From NCBI GenBank assembly GCA_037952775.1, contig JBANAY010000004.1, positions 6,200,001 through 6,264,000 on the forward strand: a stretch of 64,000 nucleotides of DNA. Direction: 5' to 3'. Below the pieces are notes generated by a model. It saw only the letters and a program-made list of their open reading frames with translations. It was not told the origin of the DNA and made no database searches. The DNA comes from Clonostachys chloroleuca. Lineage: Eukaryota > Ascomycota > Sordariomycetes > Hypocreales > Bionectriaceae. Below, piece after piece: positions 43,312 through 54,994 of the stretch; within the stretch, counting starts at the first letter, position 1; each line of letters begins with the position of its first letter. A program made the translations under genes and the position numbers.

Positions 43312-44246
43312 TTAGATCATTGGCTCGTCGACGTCCTCGATATAGAGAAGGGGAGCCCACACTCTCCAATGGAGAATGCCGACATGTGCCAGGCGAGTGG
43401 CCATGTCCTCAACTCCACCCTCATTATCATGTTCAACCATTCTGTTGGTGGGCATGGCCCGAGCTCCTGTTGCAGCCGAGTACAGGCTAACACCAGACAG
43501 TCCCTTGAACTCGCGCACTCTGTTGCTGAGCTCAGCTAGGAGCTTGTGTTGGAATTTCTGCTCCATCTCACAGTGGATCTGCGAGTCTGGCCTACACAAG
43601 CTGTTCATCAACTTCTCCTTGAACACAGGGAGCATGCCAGACGGGGCATTGGTGTAGCGGAAGATTTGAAGAGCCACTGATGGAGCAATGGCCTGCCATC
43701 TTGCTGCCTGGTTTGCCGCATGTGGTGCTTGGTGCAGGAGGGCGAGCAAAGATTGGTAGAGATTCTGCGTCTTTACTCTCGACTCATGTTGGTCTGGGTC
43801 AACGTAGGAAGGCATGGCGAGAGAAGATCGGGGCGATGATGTCACAGATCCGGCGGAACTGAAGCCAAGGCTCGAAGGGCGGGATCCAGATAGAGAGGCA
43901 GTGAAGCTGAACTCGCCGCTCGGAACCCGCGATGATGCTGTCGACGAGGTATCATTGTAGGACTGGAATTGAGCAGATGAGGTCAGGCGACCAAGCTTTT
44001 CCAAGTACTCGTATAATCGCATGCAGATATCCAAGTTAATTGCATCCAGGTGCATATGACGCACAGCCTACGAAATGGAACAGCGAAGTAAATGTGCATC
44101 TATGCAACGACGTTATCTTTCTAACTCTCAGGTCCATAATGCCCTCGGGAGTATCGCGAGTCATCTCTCCCATGCCCCAAAACACCGAAAATGCCCACTT
44201 CAGGGCGCCTGACCTTGAGTCATATCCACATGAACCAATTTCCTAT
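43312..44246 (-). pseudogene. 5'-truncated conserved fungal gene (possibly TCP11-like C-terminus)
   Basis: Exon 43312-44067 and an upstream piece 44126-44246 join in phase over a 58-bp intron (44068-44125), reading GALKWAFSVFWGMGEMTRDT…EGIMDLR then AVRHMHLDAINLDICMRLYE. The C-terminal half (ARWQAIAPSVALQIFRYTNA; RVREFKGLSGVSLYSAATGA; THE end HVGILHWRVWAPLLYIEDV) is clearly a conserved protein. I suspect the fungal T-complex-11 family but am not sure. The frame ends at 44246, and beyond it a carrier gene runs on the other strand, so the first part of this protein is missing. The upstream piece is antisense to the possible N-terminus of that carrier. Confidence 0.5.
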
Positions 44247-44264
44247 CTTTCCCATTTGGAACAG

Positions 44265-45460
44265 ATGACAGCCTGTATCTCGGACACCTCGATTCGAAGT
44301 TTTGCCGGAGCCACCAGTGGGGTGGCATCCAGTGTTATAATCTGTCCTCTCGACGTTGCGAAAACCAAACTACAAGGAAGGGGTGGACTCCAGTTGTGGA
44401 CGCTCGACCCTGTCCGCACACGACGTTCATTTCAAGAGAGGGGTCTAATTGGCACTGGGCGAGCAATGTGGCATCAAGGGGGATTGGCGGGCATGTACCA
44501 AGGATTGGGACCGACCATGCTAGCTAATCTTCCCAGAGGTGCGATCTATTTCACAGTATATCACAAGATCCTTGATTCTTTAAAGGAGAGATATGGTAAG
44601 TCATTCTCACGGTGTAATTTGTCCAGATTTTTTGCAGGTAGTCCTAACTTCAAGCCAAAGGGCAACAACATATATGGGTATCCTCAAGCGTGTCCGCAGT
44701 TGCTGGAGGTACCTGCTCTATCTTATTAACGAATCCATTGTGGGTTATCAGGACCAGACTCATGTCTCAGACAAGTAACCCTATAAAAAATGCCCCACGA
44801 GAATACAAGTCCGTCATAGATGCCATCCGGAAGATGGTTTGTCGAGAAGGAGTAGCTTCACTCTATTCAGGATTAACCCCAGCTCTACTTGGGGTTACGC
44901 ACCTAGCTGTGCAGTTTCCATTGTATGAGCAGTTTAAGATGTACTTGACTGGATCAGAGCTTGGGAATTGGCATGAGGACCAGGGATGGCTCCAAGTCCT
45001 AGGGATACTAACAGCTAGCTCCACGAGCAAAGCGTGTGCGACCGTAGTCACATATCCACATGAAGTTATTCGAACAAGATTGCAAACGCAACGGAAAATA
45101 TATCCCCTTACCCCAGTCACTTCAGCAATACCGATTAATAACGGCCGCCTACCTGTGCGTGGGAGTATTTCACGGAAAGGAAAGAGTTACAATGGAGGGA
45201 CATCCGGGGAGAAGTTTCCCCATCTATACCGAGGTATTATGAGCACACTCGCAAGAATTTTTCAGGAAGAAGGCTGGCGTGCCTTGTACTCTGGCATGGG
45301 TGCTAGCTTGCTAGGAGCGATACCAGCCTCTGTTACAACAATGCTGGCGTATGAAATAGTGGTGCGAATGGTCAAGAAACTAAGGGCAGCAGGCAGCAGA
45401 AAGCTCCAACTGCAGGACACAGTTAAAGTAGATGGTAACCTGCAGCCCAAAACAACCTAG
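44265..45460 (+). CDS. Mitochondrial carrier family protein, NAD+ transporter-like (Ndt1/Yia6 type)
   Basis: Exons 44265-44595 and 44655-45460 join over a 59-bp intron (GTAAGT; CTAAC branch; the acceptor is AAG, unusual), giving about 378 aa. Three carrier repeats are visible, each with the Px[DE]xx[RK]x[RK] motif: PLDVAKTKLQ, PLWVIRTRLM and PHEVIRTRLQ. The second and third motifs are typical of the yeast NAD+/pyrimidine nucleotide carrier group, whose members move nucleotides across the inner mitochondrial membrane. A longer start at ATG 44139 is in frame but lies antisense to the exon of the neighbouring minus-strand gene, so ATG 44265 is preferred. The repeats look intact. Confidence 0.85.
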
Positions 45461-45615
45461 CATAAAGATATCTAATGGCAGGAGCCGTCTATTGAAGCTG
45501 CACCCTAGCGCTGCTTTTCTCCTTTATAGGTGACTATTTTCATCCAATATATTGTGCGGACCGGAGCATGATCTGGCCACCCCTGTATACTGTAGACTTG
45601 ATCACGCTCTTTTAG

Positions 45616-46155
45616 TCATATAGCTAAGCTATACATGATGGATTCCCATGTAACGAAGGGCTTTGACCGCAGGTGCACTGACTTCGCGATCTGGCGCCTC
45701 GTCGAAATCGTCATCCCCAGCGTGAACCCAGTCACTGTAGGAATACGGACATAAATAATTTCATCCGTTGGGATCACCCTGCCGCTACAATCTATGAGAG
45801 TACACTGGGTAAAGTTGCGTCGAGCTTTCCTCATTCTCGCCAATTTCGCAGCATACACTAGATTTACTACTCTCTGCAAGCTGATAACTGTAACAGTTGG
45901 GCCCTCAACTACCTCCACCTTTCACTTGATAGTCGACTAGAACAACAAACCGCTGCGCTGCCTGGGCACGAGCTCGTAATTCCAAGATGAAGGTGCGGCC
46001 TGCCTTTTTCCATCCCGAGTTTTTCGATAACCCACTAAAAACGGCCGGGAAATGTCGACATCCAGGCTGCGTTTGAAAAGGATTTGTGAAAGTGTTGTGA
46101 TGTAGTCCTTCCACACAGTTGAACAAAGGCTCAAACCATCACCATTGCGGTTCAC
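45616..46155 (-). CDS. Unresolved hypothetical coding pieces
   Basis: Two protein-like minus-strand frames: 45937-46155 (VWKDYITTLSQILFKRSLDV; ISRPFLVGYRKTRDGKRQAA) and 45616-45918 (ISLQRVVNLVYAAKLARMRK; DEIIYVRIPTVTGFTLGM). They sit end to end on one strand, but I found no splice pair that joins them and neither has a good ATG, so this may be a decayed gene. Family not recognised. Confidence 0.28.
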
Positions 46156-46341
46156 ATTTGCGGCCTGTACCTATCTAATGAACCAAATGTACTCCGACTT
46201 GACTCCCTGAACAAAAGTTGATGGAACGCAAAGGGATCCGAGAACTTGATGCATTCGTTCCCCATGGCCCAAGGAACGAATAGTAATGATAAACATCCTT
46301 CCGCTAAGAGGAGGGTGGTATACGACTGAAACCGTGTCGAT

Positions 46342-47433
46342 TTATTCGGTCAAGCACTGAGATTTTAAGACCGTGTGATGGTAGTCAAACGCCTTCGCCA
46401 TGCTATAAAAATACGTTGCCGCAGCGAGGAGGACAAACATGTGGAAGATCTGATGGGAGCTGCCCCAGATGTCGAATGCTCCTGGGAAGCTGCTCTCCGG
46501 CCATCGAGCCTATATTCCCAGTAAGGCAGTTAGTCACCGTCACTGTGGGAGACAATTGGGGCGTTTACGCCTCACCGCGTAGAGAACTGCACCCAAGATA
46601 TACATGGCGCCGTGGATGATGATCCAGGTGACACTAATCCTGTCCTCGAGACCCCTGTAGCCGTATATGGTGACACCGTGGACAATAGGGATGAAGCCAG
46701 ATAAACCGAGGCAGATGAATATGATGGCTCGGTACGGTCGCCATTTAGGGGTCCGGAACTGCTCTACCCACGAAACAGTGGCGCATCCGGTGCCGAGCAG
46801 ACAGATCTGGCTTTTGGTGAGTAGCCGTCACCGTCATATCACGTTCTCTCAAGCTAAACTCACCAGACACAAGTACGCAGTAAGTAGTATAGGCTTGCAA
46901 AAGAAGCCATAATATAGCGCCGGTACAAAGCTTCCCACAATTAAAGCGACAATTCCCGTATAATCCAGCCTGCTCCCCCACCGCACCACCTCCTGGCTGT
47001 GATCTAGCACAGTATGGAACGTCGCGCTCATGCCAAGGCACAGCACTACGCCGCCAATAAAGCAGGCGAACACGAGCACGTCAGACGGCATGGCAGAGTC
47101 ATAACGCGGGCGGATGATATAGTACAAATATAGCGAGCTAGCCACAGCTACGATGGCGCCGATGAGATGCGACCAGATGTTGACGGATTCATTGTGTAGA
47201 TAGAAGAGGGAGTGCAACGAGTGTAGGTAGGAAGGGCGGATTTGGCGATAGCCGGAGTGAATGAAGGCGTTGTCGCGGCGCCAGGAGGGAAGGTCGTCCC
47301 AGAGGAGGAGGAGTGGTTTCTCTGCTTTATTCTCGATGGCCTTAGCTGTATTTATGGGTTCTGTTGATAGGCCTGTTGAGGGATGGCGTTGACGCCATGC
47401 CACTTCCTGATGCGCAGACTGTGAGCTTCTCAT
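46342..47433 (-). CDS. PAQR / adiponectin-receptor-like membrane protein (hemolysin III superfamily)
   Basis: Exons 46864-47433, 46576-46806 and 46342-46509 join in phase over introns of 57 and 66 bp, giving 322 aa. The family landmarks are present in order: LWDDLPSWRRDNAFIHSGYR, LFYLHNESVNIWSHLIGAIV (first helix), the SATFHT histidine of helix 2, DYTGIV in helix 3, and FDIWGSSHQIFHMFVLLAAA with the two zinc-binding His of the last helix. PAQR proteins are seven-helix receptors or ceramidase-like hydrolases; the yeast Izh proteins act in zinc and lipid homeostasis. All the conserved His residues are present, so the gene looks functional. Confidence 0.88.
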
Positions 47434-47439
47434 AGCGCT

Positions 47440-49100
47440 TGGTAATGAGATTTCAGATGAATTTTGGATAAATCAGATACGAGCTCCAGGGATTAGTAGA
47501 ATTCTAGTTCAGTATCGCAAGTGAGAATTTCCCATATCACGTCATGCTCTCGACCCGACAACTGCTAAGTCAGGTTAGTCCCCATTATCTCATAGTGACG
47601 GGTTATACCTCTGTACAGAGACACCATTTTAGGACTACATCCAACACGCCCAACAGATGACGTCATTCTCATCCCTATACCTCAAAATCCCATATGAGCC
47701 TCCTACACTCGGAGTAATGGCTGTGTTGGTGCCAAGCGGGCGATAGAGAGATATCGTCAACTACCGAGATAATCTATGAAGGTTGAAGCCCGCAGCCCAG
47801 CCTGTTCGAACGCACATACAATTCACTAGTAAATACAATCAGGAATTCCGTGGAAGCCGGACCGGCCGCGAATGCAGAAATAAGGTTCAATAACCGGGAG
47901 GGCCGGTATGAACTATCGCGAACTAAGGCTCTGACGATCAAACCTAATACCGAGCTATCGGCGCGGTCCCGATAGCCCGAAGAGTGTTCTGATCCTATCA
48001 AACGCGCACGTTGAAGGAAGATCATGAACTCGGCCTTATGGATATGAAGATCCCTAGTAATTCATATACTAAAAGGATGCTTGAATGACCTCATAAGACC
48101 GAGACCGGGCTACTCTCACGAGAATACGAACAAGGGATTCCCGAGGATATAAGGGGCCACGGATCCCCTCTGTAATTACTAGTTAGAATCAACAGTCTCA
48201 ATATATCCCTTTTACCTGTATAACTGGAAGCTGTTGGTGGTGACACCAACAGGCTGACTTGCCCAGGTTAAAGATAAGGTTTATTATCCCAACAAATCGA
48301 TCGACCCGAATTCAACAACAAAATGCACGTGTCCAGCCCGTGACCTACCGAATCGCAATACTGCTTACATAAGCGACATCATCCTGCACAAAACAGAAGA
48401 AAATGGCAATACATATGGACATTGCCGGATTTCAATAATTATCTCGGATCGTAAAATTGCGACACACTTACTTATTTCCTTGGCCAAGCGGTCAACTTTG
48501 TTAGTGTTAGCAAGGAGAATTTGTCGACAGGAACATCTATATGTTTGCTTTGGTCTGTTTCCAGCTTTGATATGTTTCCGGACCAATCAAACGTGGCCTG
48601 CACCTTGCCAGAAGCTTGGAACTCAGCTCTGTCATTGGACAACTTAGGCTACTTTTAGAGGACGTGGCTGACATAAGCCTCTGAGGCACTAGACCTATTA
48701 AGGCAGTTATACAGCTGTACAACTGCCCCACATCCATGCTTGGAACTCAACTATGTGATTGGTCACATTTGGTCATGCATGCACTGGTGGAGCATCTTGT
48801 TTATCAAACAAGATGCCCCACTTCCTCTACCTTAAGCTATGGGGCCGGGTCTGTTTTCGTACTCCAAGAGTCCACACTTATTTGTATCCCTCCGGGGCAG
48901 AAACTACATATTAGATACATTCCCCTCCACTCATCCCATTATCTCGATCATACCACTTCTTCCTATCGTAGTACAGGTCTTCAAGCTCCTTGGGGATAAG
49001 GTAAAGCGGCAGTATAAATCGCTGGCTGGGCTGCGTAACTCTCCTCTGCAAGCACCAGAACGGGTGCTTGCCGGCAAGATGTGACTACTAAATCGCCATT
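47440..49100. other. Non-coding stretch
   Basis: About 1.65 kb without a supportable gene. It includes a divided repeat: CTTGGAACTCAGCTCTGTCA near 48614 and CTTGGAACTCAACTATGTGA near 48739, both followed by ATTGG. It also includes the hairpin at 48792-48816. Confidence 0.45.
48792..48816. repeat. Perfect hairpin, 11-bp stem and 3-base loop
   Basis: GCATCTTGTTT (48792-48802), ATC, AAACAAGATGC (48806-48816). It is intergenic with no T run after it, so it is not an obvious terminator; it may be the relic of a small inverted insertion. Confidence 0.8.
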
Positions 49101-49101
49101 G

Positions 49102-50035
49102 TCACAGCGATCTGTCTCCCTCAACTTGGGTTACGATGAAATTGTCAACTTGCTCGTTGAAATGAACGCACTTCCGCTTGCAGCTTGGATATGATATTCC
49201 GTGGGCCGTAGATGAGGTGGCGCCACTGCTAACTCGGCTCACTAAGCACCCTGAAGCAGGCCTGGTTATCCTGCTCCGTCTATCCTTGCCCTGAGATGGG
49301 GTCGCAGCCCCCACGTATGATCCTTTTAGTATTCTCTCGGATATGCTTCGTTTCTTTAGAATTGGTTTCTTGTCGATAGAGGACGACACGTCAAGGTGCT
49401 GGTCTGTCCTAACAGTAGCGTTGGTACTATCGACTGCCTGTAGTGGTCCATAGAGCCAAGTTACATCGCTATCTTTCAGCCTAAATAGAGCGGGGTTAGC
49501 GCAGAGCGATAATGCCAACAAATATACACACAAACTCCACGTACCAATAGAGCGTCTCTGGGCGCACCGTCTTCAGCTTATTCTTCGCTTTCGTCCACGC
49601 TCTCCACATAGCATTTTCCAACCGCCTACTGTTACGGTATTCCAACTGCTGGGATACGACGTATTTCCACGATGACCATATATCCTCCTCTTTCCAGTTG
49701 TATGATAGATAGTCGACGTGTCTAGTCGGCTGTGGCTTGATCGCAGCATCATCCTCTGCACGATGCATGCAGAGAAGGGCCTCCATTCCGGGCCGCGAGG
49801 CTTTTCCTACTGCATCGGAATCAGCCCGGGAAGCAGAGCACGAACCGTCTGGCTTCGAATACGTTGGGAGCTCCAGGTCTCGGGCTCGATCGCCTCGGCA
49901 TGGCCGCTCGTTGATCCAATTACTACCCCAAGGGTAAGTTATTACAGTATCATATGAGGCATCCGTAGCGTGCGGGATAAAATTGGTGACGCGGTAAATG
50001 AGATCAGAACCCGAGTAACGAAATAATTCCAGCAA
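49102..50035 (-). CDS. DUF1752 protein, Reg1-type protein phosphatase 1 regulator
   Basis: Exon 49545 upward and exon 49102-49480 join over a 64-bp intron (GTACGT, GCTAACC branch, TTTAG), forming the core VDYLSYNWKEEDIWSSWKYV, RRLENAMWRAWTKAKNKLKT, PETLYWLKDSDVTWLYGPLQ. This is the DUF1752 signature shared with yeast Reg1/Reg2. Downstream, PILKKRSISERIL and KCVHFNEQV (an RVxF-type PP1-docking motif) fit a regulator of the Glc7/PP1 phosphatase in glucose signalling. The open frame reaches 50035, but the first in-frame ATG is 49786; good coding (LELPTYSKPDGSCS) precedes that ATG, so a 5' exon is probably missing. It has a paralogue at 54995-56066. Confidence 0.8.
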
Positions 50036-50039
50036 CCAT

Positions 50040-51410
50040 TGGTCCGGTAAGTTGTATCTCCAAACAATGATAACTGCGATATGATGCTGTCAGTCAGCGT
50101 CGTGTATTTATCTATACCGACCTGGCTTGGGCTCTCCTGTTGGCCAGGTGCCCACGTCTGAGTGTCCTTGGGGTGGGCATCAGGGGGGCCTAGATGTTAG
50201 TATTTAGATGCAAGCTTGAAGCAAGTGAGCTCGGTGGCCTTACTGTAGCGGATTGGGGTAGAGAAGATATTCATTGACGTCCGCGATCAAGTTGTCCCAC
50301 TTCTCTTGTTTGGCAGCTAGGCAAGATCACCAAGCTCCAAGCTTGACATGATAAAGGCTCTAACGGGACACGGATAACTGGAAGGCCATTTGGCCTAAGA
50401 TCATGAGAGCTTTGTGCAGAAGGGAGGGGCTAGTTTTATTATGGGTTCGTTGCTTAGTTTCTCTGGGTATCTCAGACCAGTGGAATGAACACGATGTCTG
50501 TTTCCGTCGAAGGGCGTCATGCATCCTCCCCTAGTGGGCACAGACTACGCGAGAGGCTAGGTCGCAAGGCAATTAATTCATTTAGCTCAAACTATCCTGA
50601 AGCAAACTCAAGCCACGTTCTATTTCGCCGAGACATAATCAAATGCCAACAACAGGCCAATCTGATCAGCATCAGGCAGACCTAGGGTCATTGCCGATGT
50701 TGGGAATGAGACTTCAGACCATGCATTGATGTCGTACAGTCTCTGGTGTCTAATTGTGGAGTTCCGCAGTAATCCTCGCCAACCTTTTGAGGTTGCTGGA
50801 AAATGAGTGGCGCATGCACTAACAGAACGGCAGCTCAAGATCGAAGGCTCGCAAAGAAGCTTTAGTTACCAAAACGTAACGAGAATCACACTAGGATAAT
50901 TAAAAGGGGGCCAACGGGCCTTAAAGAAAGGTTACCACATGCCTTCTCGGAGAAAATCGAGCGTGGGCAGATAAGAGCTTTGTGTACATTGAACTCTCTC
51001 CCACCGACGACGATGGTTAAGTCTGCGTAGGTCTAGAACAAGGTTGATTAATAAGCCATGTTCTAGTGACCTGCCTCGGGACCAGGACGTTCGCGGAGGC
51101 TCACCAGCCTCCTAGGAGCTTGTTCCATCCCGGTAAAGAGTCGCATGCACAAATAACGGCAATAGGAGCATAAAGCCGACATAGACAGTAGCTGTTTTAC
51201 ATGTACATGAAGGGATAGAAATAGGGATGAGAAGCGGCATAATATACAAATAACTATCTCAAGAAAGAAAACAACAACAAATGATGTGTCTAGGGTAACA
51301 TGAGACAAACGCGCCTAATCCAACCTGCCGGTGGCGCTGTGGGCTGTGGGTGTTTTGGGTAAGTAAGTTGATTCAGTTGTCCTCCACTCTAGTAGCAGCT
51401 GCTGCTCATC
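50040..51410. other. Non-coding stretch
   Basis: About 1.4 kb between two minus-strand genes. Short frames on both strands overlap without splice signals. No RNA gene or repeat was identified. Confidence 0.4.
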
Positions 51411-51411
51411 C

Positions 51412-52452
51412 TCATCTTGCTAGCCGGGGGTATTCATTTCTAGAGAGGGCACCCCCTCCCCCCTCCGTACTATACATCCTCAGCGCTCCACGGACATGAG
51501 TGACTCGAAATGACACCATGGGAATGAGTGAAGCATTTGATCCTGGCGCATTCGAATTGTAACTGTTCTTTGTCTGCCAGGAGGAACCAGTCGGCTCATT
51601 GGTGAGGAAACGGGGGTAACCTGCGGCAAACTGGAGCGGAACCATTTCTGACCATCCCAGATCAATAACGCTACAATTCATTAGCGCTAGGTCACCTGAG
51701 AGCCAGGAATCCCCTCCGAACATTTCCAGATGACATTCATCGTCGACAATGATGTTATTAGACCCAAGATCTCCATGAGCCAGGACGTGAGGGGCATCGT
51801 CAAATTCAGGAACCCAATAACGCCCTATCATATCGCGTTGTCTCTGGCAACCTTCTGCGCTTCCGCCTCTGTACTCACCACGTTCTGCTCGTTCAATCTT
51901 GCGCTTAATTTTCGCCTCAACGTAATCTTTAGCTGACACACCTGGTAATTTTTTAGCCATGTTCCTAGAATCGAGTAAAATACTTACCTTTCCTCCGCAC
52001 TTTCAGTAGATCCATCGTAACTCTAGCTATTGCATGAATAATTTGATTTCGTTCCTCAAGATACACGGGAAAATCGTCTGTCCATCGAAGCTTGCAACCA
52101 TGAACCCATTCTAGCATCATGAAAGGGGAGTTAATAAGAGCGTTGCCCTTCGGAGCGAAGTCAATAAGTCCTTGGAAAGCCGTGATTCCCTTGCTCTCAA
52201 TAGCTTTTCGAATATTCACTTCGTTGTTCAATAGGTACGAGGACCACTCCGCAGTATCCCTTCGGATACGCATACATATTGCCTCGCCGTTATGATTTTG
52301 TAATGCAAAGACAACGTTTTCGCCACCGAAAAAAGGGGACTTGTCGGTCCTTGGATGAAGGAACAAGTTGAACACGGTGGTGCTTCAGCCAAGGAGCCTG
52401 CTTGCCTGCAGATGAACTCGCGAATATTGTTGATTGGAACGGTACGAGACAT
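51412..52452 (-). CDS. APH-family phosphotransferase (aminoglycoside/choline-kinase fold), frameshifted
   Basis: Exon 51988-52452 and exon 51412-51941 join over a 46-bp intron (GTAAGT…TTACCAG). The catalytic loop VLAHGDLGSNNIIVDDE and the metal site SVIDLGWSEMVPLQFAAGYP are those of fungal APH-like kinases, which are numerous in Eurotiales and mostly of unknown substrate. The N-lobe has MRIRRDTAEWSSYLLNNEVN and a hinge ALINSPFMMLEWVHG. Near 52376-52390 the start (ATG 52452, SRTVPINNIREFICRQAGSL) and the rest are in different frames; one added base restores a continuous protein with correct splice phase. The C-terminus ends in a Gly run soon after the metal site and is shorter than usual. Confidence 0.7.
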
Positions 52453-52459
52453 GATAAAG

Positions 52460-53545
52460 TGCTGTTTAGGCTGGATGAAAGGAGTGAAAATGTCTGAGGT
52501 ACTTGCGATTAGAACTGGATTCTTATAGTGCGTTGGCCGGATCCACCCAATCAGCCGCCCCCGCCACTAAGCTCCTGGAAAAGTCACGTGTTCGGCTTGT
52601 ATTATGGCACCTCAAGCTGAGTGGCTGAGCGACCGTGCGGCTTATAACAATATGGCAAGTTGCGAGCTGTAATGAGGGTTCCCGTTGCGTAGATGCCTCA
52701 TGTCTTAATTGAATGCTCGACCGCCTCACAAAGGTAAAATATAGGCTTAGTGACATAGTACCTCTTATGCAGAGGGAACTGCAGAGACTCGGTGTTATCA
52801 TCTCGTTATCGAAGTTTATCCCGAATGACGTTCATCTGCGAGCGACGCTCGATGATGACTGGTTTTCATCTTGTCTTGCGTGCAACAAGTCTGGACTTCG
52901 TCTCACATACTCAGCGTCCATCCTCAAGTCGGGTCTAGGCCAAGCTGTGGAATAATTTGAGGTCACGTGGGGTGGCTCAAGGGAGTAGAAGTGAAGGCGG
53001 CGCAACGGTAATGAGCAGAGAGACACCTAGGATAGCGAGAGAGGCTGAGCCAGCTGATGAGTAATCTCTCCGACACGTGATCTTGATATGTAGCGCAGCG
53101 ATCCCTTTTTGAGAAAATTAATTCTATCATCTCACCACTGAACTAGATGGTTCCCTTCTGAATTTTAACTAATGGATATCGATCATAAGATAGTGTTCCC
53201 TCTAGCGGACGGCGTGTCTGTGGCCAGAGGCAGCGATGGTCTGTCGGGGAGTGGCAGCTACAATATCAATTAGCACGGCGAGAATGCTTCCGCTGATGTA
53301 GACGCTCTCCTTGCAAAAAGTGATGCCTCATCTAATTCGTGAGAATGTATTTGTTTTAATTTTGACTCCTATCTCTGCTCAACCTGCTCCTTCTCTCCAC
53401 TACTACGCGTGTGAAGAAAGGTCGATGGAACAAGCGGCAACCAACAAAACTCCTCTCTCTCTTGCCCTACGACCGAGTAAGACACACCAGGCGGCGTTTG
53501 TTTTTTTTGCCGTCGACGACCTATACCACGCTTTCGATATTATAA
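52460..53545. other. Non-coding stretch
   Basis: About 1.1 kb of promoter-like DNA upstream of the APH gene and beyond. Frames at 52523-52801, 52713-52955 and 53311-53595 are overlapping and unconvincing. Confidence 0.4.
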
Positions 53546-53548
53546 TAC

Positions 53549-54079
53549 TCATAATCCCATTGAATCTAGAACACCGCCCAGGGCCTTCAGTTTAATAGGT
53601 TTTGTAAGAAACAAATTCATGCCGCTACGCCTAGCTTCTTCGTGGGCGTTTTCCGAAGCCAGCCCAGAGAGGGCGATGACAGGAGTAGGCGGGCAGTTTT
53701 CAAGGTTCTCGTAGCCCCGTATGCATCTTGTAGCCTCGAAGCCGTCCATCACCGGCATGGAGATGTCCATGAGAACGCAGGCGTATTGACCTGGACTTGC
53801 ACAGAATAACTCTACTGCATTCTTCCCATCCGCGGCAGTATCGTACTGAACATTCAGCTTCGTCATGTACATGGCTAACATCTTTAGATTTATGGCGTTG
53901 TCATCGACAAGTAGAAATTTGCCCGAGGGTTCAGGACTTGCAGCTTGTGAATTTGACCAATAATCACTAGTCTTTGACCCTGTTGATTCACTCCCGTTTG
54001 TATCGGACCACTGCAACGCCTCGTCTTCAGTAGATTCAAGATTCTTTAGCTTTGCGTGAGAACGTCGATGATTGGGCAC
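53549..54079 (-). CDS. Response-regulator receiver domain, probably cut from a hybrid histidine kinase
   Basis: About 176 codons with a complete receiver domain: the acidic pocket in FLLVDDNAINLKMLAMYMTK, the phospho-acceptor Asp in VLMDISMPVMDGFEA, the Ser/Thr switch in VIALSGLASENA and the Lys in FLTKPIKLKALG. Receiver domains accept phosphate from histidine-kinase relays. No ATG starts the frame (it opens with GTG at 54079), and a Ser-rich stretch in another frame lies just upstream (54036-54227). It therefore looks like the C-terminal end of a hybrid kinase whose kinase core is missing. A stand-alone receiver is possible if a short 5' exon exists. Confidence 0.65.
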   Translation of the reverse strand: MPNHRRSHAKLKNLESTEDEALQWSDTNGSESTGSKTSDYWSNSQAASPEPSGKFLLVDDNAINLKMLAMYMTKLNVQYDTAADGKNAVELFCASPGQYACVLMDISMPVMDGFEATRCIRGYENLENCPPTPVIALSGLASENAHEEARRSGMNLFLTKPIKLKALGGVLDSMGL

Positions 54080-54229
54080 GACTTAGCGGCGGTCTCCCTC
54101 TATGGGGAACTGAAACAGGACTTAGGACTCTGCAAACCCCATTGTCTTCATCGATTAGCGTCTTAGCAGTCGAAGGAGCCCCTGCCAGGGGATCAGGTCG
54201 CTGCATCCATCGCGTATAAGCGAGCACGA

Positions 54230-54990
54230 TCGCGCGTGCTAGTTTCCTAGGCCCGGCCCTATTGTTTAGAAAAAACTTTGTGATGTAATCACGTGTGTGG
54301 CCTAATCTTGGGATACCCCTTGCTTATAGCGATTGGGAAAAAAATGAATAGTTCATTTATATGATTAATAGCCACACCTGTCTAGTGTCAATGGTTGAAA
54401 CGCTTAATGATAAACTCAAGAAGTCTTATTACCTTGTTCGGAATTGCCCCACCTAGAGAATAGCTACATAATAAGCCCTAGTGCTGTACTCAACGCATGT
54501 CTAAGAAGCTAGAATCTAGACGCTCCTAGGGGCAACCCTTGGTTAAGCAAATCCTATTGTGCGACACGTGGATCAGGAGGAACCTGGTCTTGAGAGTGTG
54601 ATGTAGCTTCGATTGGTCGATATGATACGTTTTTTTCTGGTCAATAATGCGCCTGTCACCACATCCTGTAAATCAATTTCTTCCACCTTTATTCGCATTC
54701 CGCTACAGTGGGCATCCGTAGTGATGCAGCTTTCAATCGAAGACCGAGAATAACATAGGCTATCATAACGTTTGCCCTAGTAGCGTACACTATCGCGCGG
54801 TTGATGCCTCACAAAACGTACAAAAAGTACAAAACGTGCATGATGACGTACCACTTGTTTTCGCCCCGCGTCCCCACTGAGTCAGCGTGTTACGTGGCAA
54901 TAGTTGAACAAGTAGAGCAATTTGCAAGGGCCGCAAGCTAACTCTTGTTCCCACATCATCCATCTTTTGGCCCGGGAATATTTCATTCTC
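54230..54990. other. Intergenic, promoter side of the DUF1752 paralogue
   Basis: No open frame worth calling. A short direct repeat (CAAAACGTACAAAAAGTACA, continuing AAACGTGCA) occurs near 54812-54840. Confidence 0.4.
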
Positions 54991-54994
54991 GAGC

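Noticed and set aside
44040..44264. Longer N-terminus for the mitochondrial carrier
   Set aside because: It lies antisense to a well-supported exon of the minus-strand gene, and the carrier fold starts only after 44265.
46849..47433. PAQR protein as a 194-aa product
   Set aside because: The frame end at 46849 is inside an intron; splicing gives the full 322-aa receptor with the last helices.
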